Shown here: piece after piece, positions 37,479 through 41,464 of the stretch
Layout of the letters: every line of letters begins with the position of its first letter
Numbering within the stretch: position 1 is the first letter of the stretch
Program-made: the position numbers and the translations under genes
Notes under the pieces: generated by a model
Told to the model about the DNA's origin: nothing
The model's input: only the letters and a program-made list of their open reading frames with translations
The model's database searches: none
Source of the DNA: Gracilaria caudata
Lineage: Eukaryota; Rhodophyta; Florideophyceae; Gracilariales; Gracilariaceae
Reading direction: 5' to 3'
Length of the DNA stretch: 41,464 nt
Assembly: GCA_030374735.1 (NCBI GenBank)
Contig: JASCIV010000131.1
Coordinates: forward strand, 1-41,464

Positions 37479-38273
37479 TATGCTCGACGGTTTACCTCAC
37501 GAATTGATATACGGATTTCCAACGAATAGAGGAATGATTGAATGTACCAGAGTTCGACTTGTGGATGAATAGCAGATACAGATGACGCACGCGCTATGAT
37601 TTGGCTATCTGTGGATGAGAAAAAGAGCTAGAACCTTCGTCCTTCTGTCTCGGACGAGGAAGGAAAGTCGGACGCAGTTCTGCAGATAGGGGAATGAGCT
37701 CAAGATGTCTTTTGAGCCAAGACTGGAATATGAAAATTACTCCTTTGCCGGGCCGCCCGATAAACTTTCGGCTCGGATAAAGTAGCCCTTGTTACAGAGA
37801 AGCCTTCTCATAATTGTGCCACGTGTATATCTCATATTGCAGGTTTCGAAATTGTACCGTTGCTACATGCACGTTGTGCTAGGGATCATGATGATCCGGG
37901 GCTATAGCACAACGTCGGTTACATGTTGACGGTCCACAGTTGACCGGGAGAACTGCAGTATAATACTCAACCAGCTTAATCCAAGATCCCGTCACTGCGA
38001 GCCGTTGGCAGTAAGAGGGCTAGCGTTCCTTGTACCAAAGAGGGTTGTACTTGGTACTACGCAGTGCGTATCATAGGTGAATAGCAATCGAACCGTCGAA
38101 ACTGCCAACGAGTTGCAGTGGATACACCACAGCAGCGCGTGCGATGCGCCACAGCATTCAGCCTCAGTGTTCCCTCTTCCCTTTAGAGGGTAGCTTCGAT
38201 AATTTTGTGTCTCCGTTATTCTGAACAAACGAGAGGTCTATTCATATCTTGTTTGCACTATTTCAAACCACCA
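37479..38273. other. Divergent promoter region, S4 gene / RPA1
   Basis: About 795 bp with no gene. The main structure is the fold-back at 37871-37915 (separate entry), about 360 bp before the RPA1 start. Beyond it, GTTGACGGTCCACAGTTGACCG-like words near 37924-37948 form a loose second dyad. Confidence 0.5.
37871..37915. repeat. Nested fold-back, arms ACGTTGTGCTA / TAGCACAACGT
   Basis: Perfect 11-bp inverted arms at 37871-37881 and 37905-37915, enclosing a second dyad GGATCATGATGATCC at 37883-37897. A similar GGATCATGATGATC core, also flanked by short inverted words, occurs at 17777-17790. Confidence 0.85.
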
Positions 38274-41200
38274 ATGGATGAGAATACTAGGTGCCTGCGT
38301 TCGTTGGACATCAGTCATACAGTCTGCAAGTTTTCGTATCGGTTCTATTCCGAAGAAGAGGCGCTAAAACTAAGTGTTCGTCGAATAACTTCGGCCATAT
38401 CATACGATGAGCTTGGTCGTCCAATTCCTCACGGATTGTATGACCCAGTTCTTGGGCCAACGTCTTTTGACGACGGCGCTTGTGTTACATGTGGTCTCAC
38501 TTATGCTTCATGTCCTGGTCACTTTGGTCACATTGAGTTGCCGATTGCGTTTCCCAATCCTCTCTCATCCTCTCTTATTTTAAAGCTTCTGCGTTCCTCC
38601 TGTTGGAATTGCCACTGTTTACGAGTTTCTGGGTCTGAACTCTGTCTTTACTACGCAATATTACTTTTTGAAGACGCTGACTTACCGAGATGTGGCTTCG
38701 CCGTAGACGCCTATCGAACCCTGAGGAAGAAAGTTTCATCCAAAGTTGGCAATTTGGAGCCAAGAGCAGCGGAGGCCAATGAAGTTGAACCTGGGCCATA
38801 TCGCAAGTCTGTTATCAAGAACTGGAACGCATTTTTGAACGCAATGCCGGAACCAATTCCGCAATACCTTGAAGGTGTCAATGTCCATGATACGGAAGAT
38901 GTACAACGCTCAATGCTGGAAGCTGCAAAAGATGCATGGAAGCGAGCAAAGGATTCCAAAACTCTCGCTCGTCAACGTTCGAAAGGATGGAAAGCTACAC
39001 ACAAAGCAATTTTAGAGTCTTCGTTAAAAATTGAATGCACAAACTGTTCTCAAGCTGCGACCGAGATTAGATCCGGTGATCGTGGTCGCCTCTTTATCAA
39101 ACGCAGTTCTAGCGAAAGTGATTTATTGCTCTCGCCGGCGGACATCGAAACCCAGATTCGATCCTTGTGGGAAGCTCATTCAGAGCTCTTTGAATTGCTT
39201 TACGGTTTACGGGGCAGAGATGTGGAGTCGAAGGAAGAAGTTCGCGGACACAAGCGTTTGTTTGTGCGCATTATTTTGGTTCCTCCATCTAGGTTTCGTC
39301 CATCGGCTATAGTTGGTGACATGTCGTATGCTGCGGAGCACCCACAAAATATATTCTATCAGCGCATCTTGACCCTGACAAAAAAAATGATGGAGGCACA
39401 GAGCAGCAGTGCAAAAGAAAAGGCAGCTGCTAGTAATCCCCAAGAGTTGAACGCGTCAAAAAAGAACAAGACGTCTAAGCTAACAGACGCTGATCTCGTG
39501 CAGGTGCTGACTCGAATGCAGCAGACATTAGGGGAGCTTTACGACAATGAAGGGCTCGGGCGTGATAAAACCACCGGCATAAGACAGCAACTCGAAAAGA
39601 AGGGAGGTCTATTTAGGCAGCACATGATGGGTAAACGCGTGGATCACAGCTGCAGATCTGTAATTGGCCCAGATGTATTCCTAGATACAAATGAGGTCGG
39701 CATACCTCTTAGCTTTGCCAAGCAACTAACGATTCCTGAAGCGGTGATTCCGAGCAATCTGGAGCAAATGAAGCAAGCTGTACTAAACGGTCCGGATATA
39801 TACCCTGGAGCCACAGCCGTTGAAGACTGGACAGCAAGCGGGGAACGACGTGTGGTTAGATTGAATCGAGCAGCGCATGCAATGCGTCACTCGCAAGCCA
39901 GCCTGCTCATTCAGAACCAGATGCCAAATGGAACAAGCAAGAAACATGCGGCTTCATCCTCGTCGTCCAGTCGAACAGGAAATACATCAGGAAATGTTCG
40001 TATTGGGAATCATATTCCCAAAGTAGTTCACAGGCATTTGAAAACTGGCGATGTTGTGCTTTTCAACCGGCAGCCTACTCTTCACAGAGTATCCATAATG
40101 GCTCATAAAGTACGAGTCCTTCCCGGTGATCGCACTCTTAGGTTCCATTACGCAAATTGTGGATCGTACAACGCGGATTTCGACGGAGATGAGATGAATG
40201 TACATGTTCCACAGGACTTTGTATCTCGAGCTGAAGCCGAGGAGCTTTTGCTGAGCAACAAACACTACATTGTTCCAACTTCAGGCGCACCTGTGCGAGG
40301 GCTGATTCAGGATCATATTGCTGCTGCTACGATACTAAGTCGGAGAGATACGTTCCTAGACCGCCAGAGCTTTACACAGTTGCTCTATGTAGCTACAGAA
40401 AGAATAATGCTGCGGTCTGAATTGCACGGTAAAGGTTACGAACTGCAGCCACCAGCAATTTTGAAGCCACGACCCTTGTGGACTGGAAAGCAACTTATAT
40501 CGACTGTTCTTGCAGTGATTAGGAACGGACGACCCGGCTTTAATCTCGAGGCGGGCACCAAGGCTAAATCTAACATCGTCGGAGAGGAAGAATCAAGAAT
40601 CATTGTAAGGGATGGACATCTTTTGCAAGGTATCGTTGATAAGAGTTCCCTCGGGGCCTCTACATATGGTATAGTTCACGCTGTTCAAGAGACGTATGGT
40701 TGCGATGCGTCAGATGATTTCCTTAGCTCAATGAGTCGATTATGTTTGTATTTCCTTCGACATCATGGGCATACAACGGGTATCGGCGATCTCGTTTTGA
40801 AGCAAACCGGTGATATGCGGCGGCTGAGCATTCTGACAAGCTCGTTAGACAAGGTTGCGATTGAAGCGACCAATTCAGTGTACCAGGCTATGAACCAGGG
40901 CACGAAAATGAATGAGAAGCTTGCCAAAAGCAGTTCGGAAGCAAAACAACTTGTATCTGAAATGATTCAGAAGGATGGCACAGAAGCTGAGGATAGGCTT
41001 GATGCCGCCATGAAGTCCTCCTTGAACAATGTTTCTTCAAACGTTTTCAAAGCATGTGTTCCGGTGGCTCTATCGAAGCCTTTTCCATGGAATGGGTTCT
41101 CGCTAATGACTAGCACCGGTGCAAAAGGCTCCCCAGTCAATGCTGCTCAGATTTCCTGCCTTTTGGGTCAAACTAGTTTGGAAGGGAAACGAGTTCCGAG

Positions 41201-41464
41201 AATGGGAGGTAGTGGGGCTACTCTGCCATGTTTTGAGCCATACGATGCATCACCTTTGGCGGGTGGATTCATTGCAAGTCGATTCTTGACGGGCATTAGT
41301 CCTCAAGAATTCTTCTTCCATGCTATGTCCGGTCGAGAAGGCCTTCTTGATACTTCCCTAAAGACTGCGAATTCTGGATACCTGCAAAGGTGTCTAACAA
41401 AACACCTTGAAGGTGTACGAATGCATTATGATGGCACTGTAAGAGACAGTGACAAGTCCATCTT
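38274..41464 (+). CDS. RPA1: RNA polymerase I largest subunit (RPA1/RPA190/POLR1A), truncated by window end
   Basis: The frame opens at ATG 38274 and stays open to the last base, giving 1,063 complete codons of a protein normally about 1,600-1,700 residues long. It transcribes the 35S-type rRNA precursor in the nucleolus. The clamp zinc motif CVTCGLTYASCPGHFGHIEL is near residue 75, with a second cysteine set at CWNCHC and CTNCSQ. The active-site loop NADFDGDEMN is at 633-642 (catalytic Asp 635, 637, 639), preceded by LFNRQPTLHRVSIMAHKVRV. Downstream are the funnel (GAKGSPVNAAQISCLLGQ) and the bridge/trigger region (FLTGISPQEFFFHAMSGREG, MHYDGTVRDSD). The sequence fits Pol I better than Pol II or III, for example YDELGRPIPHGLYDPVLGP at the start. 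No intron is seen in this part. Confidence 0.96.
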   Translation, partial: MDENTRCLRSLDISHTVCKFSYRFYSEEEALKLSVRRITSAISYDELGRPIPHGLYDPVLGPTSFDDGACVTCGLTYASCPGHFGHIELPIAFPNPLSSSLILKLLRSSCWNCHCLRVSGSELCLYYAILLFEDADLPRCGFAVDAYRTLRKKVSSKVGNLEPRAAEANEVEPGPYRKSVIKNWNAFLNAMPEPIPQYLEGVNVHDTEDVQRSMLEAAKDAWKRAKDSKTLARQRSKGWKATHKAILESSLKIECTNCSQAATEIRSGDRGRLFIKRSSSESDLLLSPADIETQIRSLWEAHSELFELLYGLRGRDVESKEEVRGHKRLFVRIILVPPSRFRPSAIVGDMSYAAEHPQNIFYQRILTLTKKMMEAQSSSAKEKAAASNPQELNASKKNKTSKLTDADLVQVLTRMQQTLGELYDNEGLGRDKTTGIRQQLEKKGGLFRQHMMGKRVDHSCRSVIGPDVFLDTNEVGIPLSFAKQLTIPEAVIPSNLEQMKQAVLNGPDIYPGATAVEDWTASGERRVVRLNRAAHAMRHSQASLLIQNQMPNGTSKKHAASSSSSSRTGNTSGNVRIGNHIPKVVHRHLKTGDVVLFNRQPTLHRVSIMAHKVRVLPGDRTLRFHYANCGSYNADFDGDEMNVHVPQDFVSRAEAEELLLSNKHYIVPTSGAPVRGLIQDHIAAATILSRRDTFLDRQSFTQLLYVATERIMLRSELHGKGYELQPPAILKPRPLWTGKQLISTVLAVIRNGRPGFNLEAGTKAKSNIVGEEESRIIVRDGHLLQGIVDKSSLGASTYGIVHAVQETYGCDASDDFLSSMSRLCLYFLRHHGHTTGIGDLVLKQTGDMRRLSILTSSLDKVAIEATNSVYQAMNQGTKMNEKLAKSSSEAKQLVSEMIQKDGTEAEDRLDAAMKSSLNNVSSNVFKACVPVALSKPFPWNGFSLMTSTGAKGSPVNAAQISCLLGQTSLEGKRVPRMGGSGATLPCFEPYDASPLAGGFIASRFLTGISPQEFFFHAMSGREGLLDTSLKTANSGYLQRCLTKHLEGVRMHYDGTVRDSDKSI

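Overview
This is nuclear DNA of a eukaryote with a compact, intron-poor genome. Most genes are single open frames. The spliced ones carry one or two short GT-AG introns (about 74-202 nt) with GTAAG(T)-type donors. The genes are core eukaryotic: a ribosomal protein, proteasome, exosome, replication and Pol I subunits, and a histone deacetylase. No bacterial, plastid or mitochondrial gene was recognised. Gene density and intron poverty would fit a small-genome alga, perhaps a red alga, but this is inference; nothing here fixes the species.

Layout. 1-1526: GC-rich, CpG-rich non-coding DNA, then a C2H2 zinc-finger gene (1527-3518, +). 3519-5201: gene-poor, with a strong fold-back. 5202-8642 (+): E4 ubiquitin factor UFD2, ending 76 bp from the end of convergent RPL3 (8719-9903, -). 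9904-11971: no firm gene. 11972-13555 (+): an orphan basic protein starting in a second GC-rich patch. 14259-15247 (-): a three-exon SENP8/DEN1-like NEDD8 protease. 15943-16953 and 18340-19333 (-): two tandem CRAL-TRIO (Sec14) genes sharing an intron position. 20268-21593 (+): proteasome lid subunit RPN6. 22522-24234 (+): an NRAMP metal transporter, convergent with DPB2/POLE2 (24296-26482, -), behind which lies a SMUG1 uracil-DNA glycosylase (26741-27714, -).

28306-28683 (+): a tiny spliced gene for a 70-residue coiled-coil protein, reconstructed here. 28684-30839: mostly unassigned, with one weak membrane-protein candidate. 30840-32311 (-): a class I histone deacetylase with a 17-nt microexon. 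32862-33556 (+): a two-exon acidic protein, possibly an RPA34-like Pol I subunit. 34165-35049 (+): exosome subunit RRP43, convergent with a GT25-type glycosyltransferase (35135-36070, -). 36939-37478 (-): an S4-domain RNA-binding protein. 38274 to the window end (+): the N-terminal part of the largest RNA polymerase I subunit.

The genes fall into a few processes: ubiquitin/NEDD8 and proteasome (UFD2, RPN6, SENP8), DNA replication and base repair (DPB2, SMUG1), and ribosome production and RNA turnover (RPL3, RPA1, RRP43, perhaps the RPA34-like gene). This is ordinary mixing in a dense genome, not an operon.

The most noteworthy non-genic signals are a family of short palindromic sequences around GGTAGAACGCTACC in intergenic DNA, three independent fold-backs, and two E2F-like sites flanking a CACGTG palindrome upstream of DPB2. 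No convincing defence island, mobile element, CRISPR array or tRNA was found.
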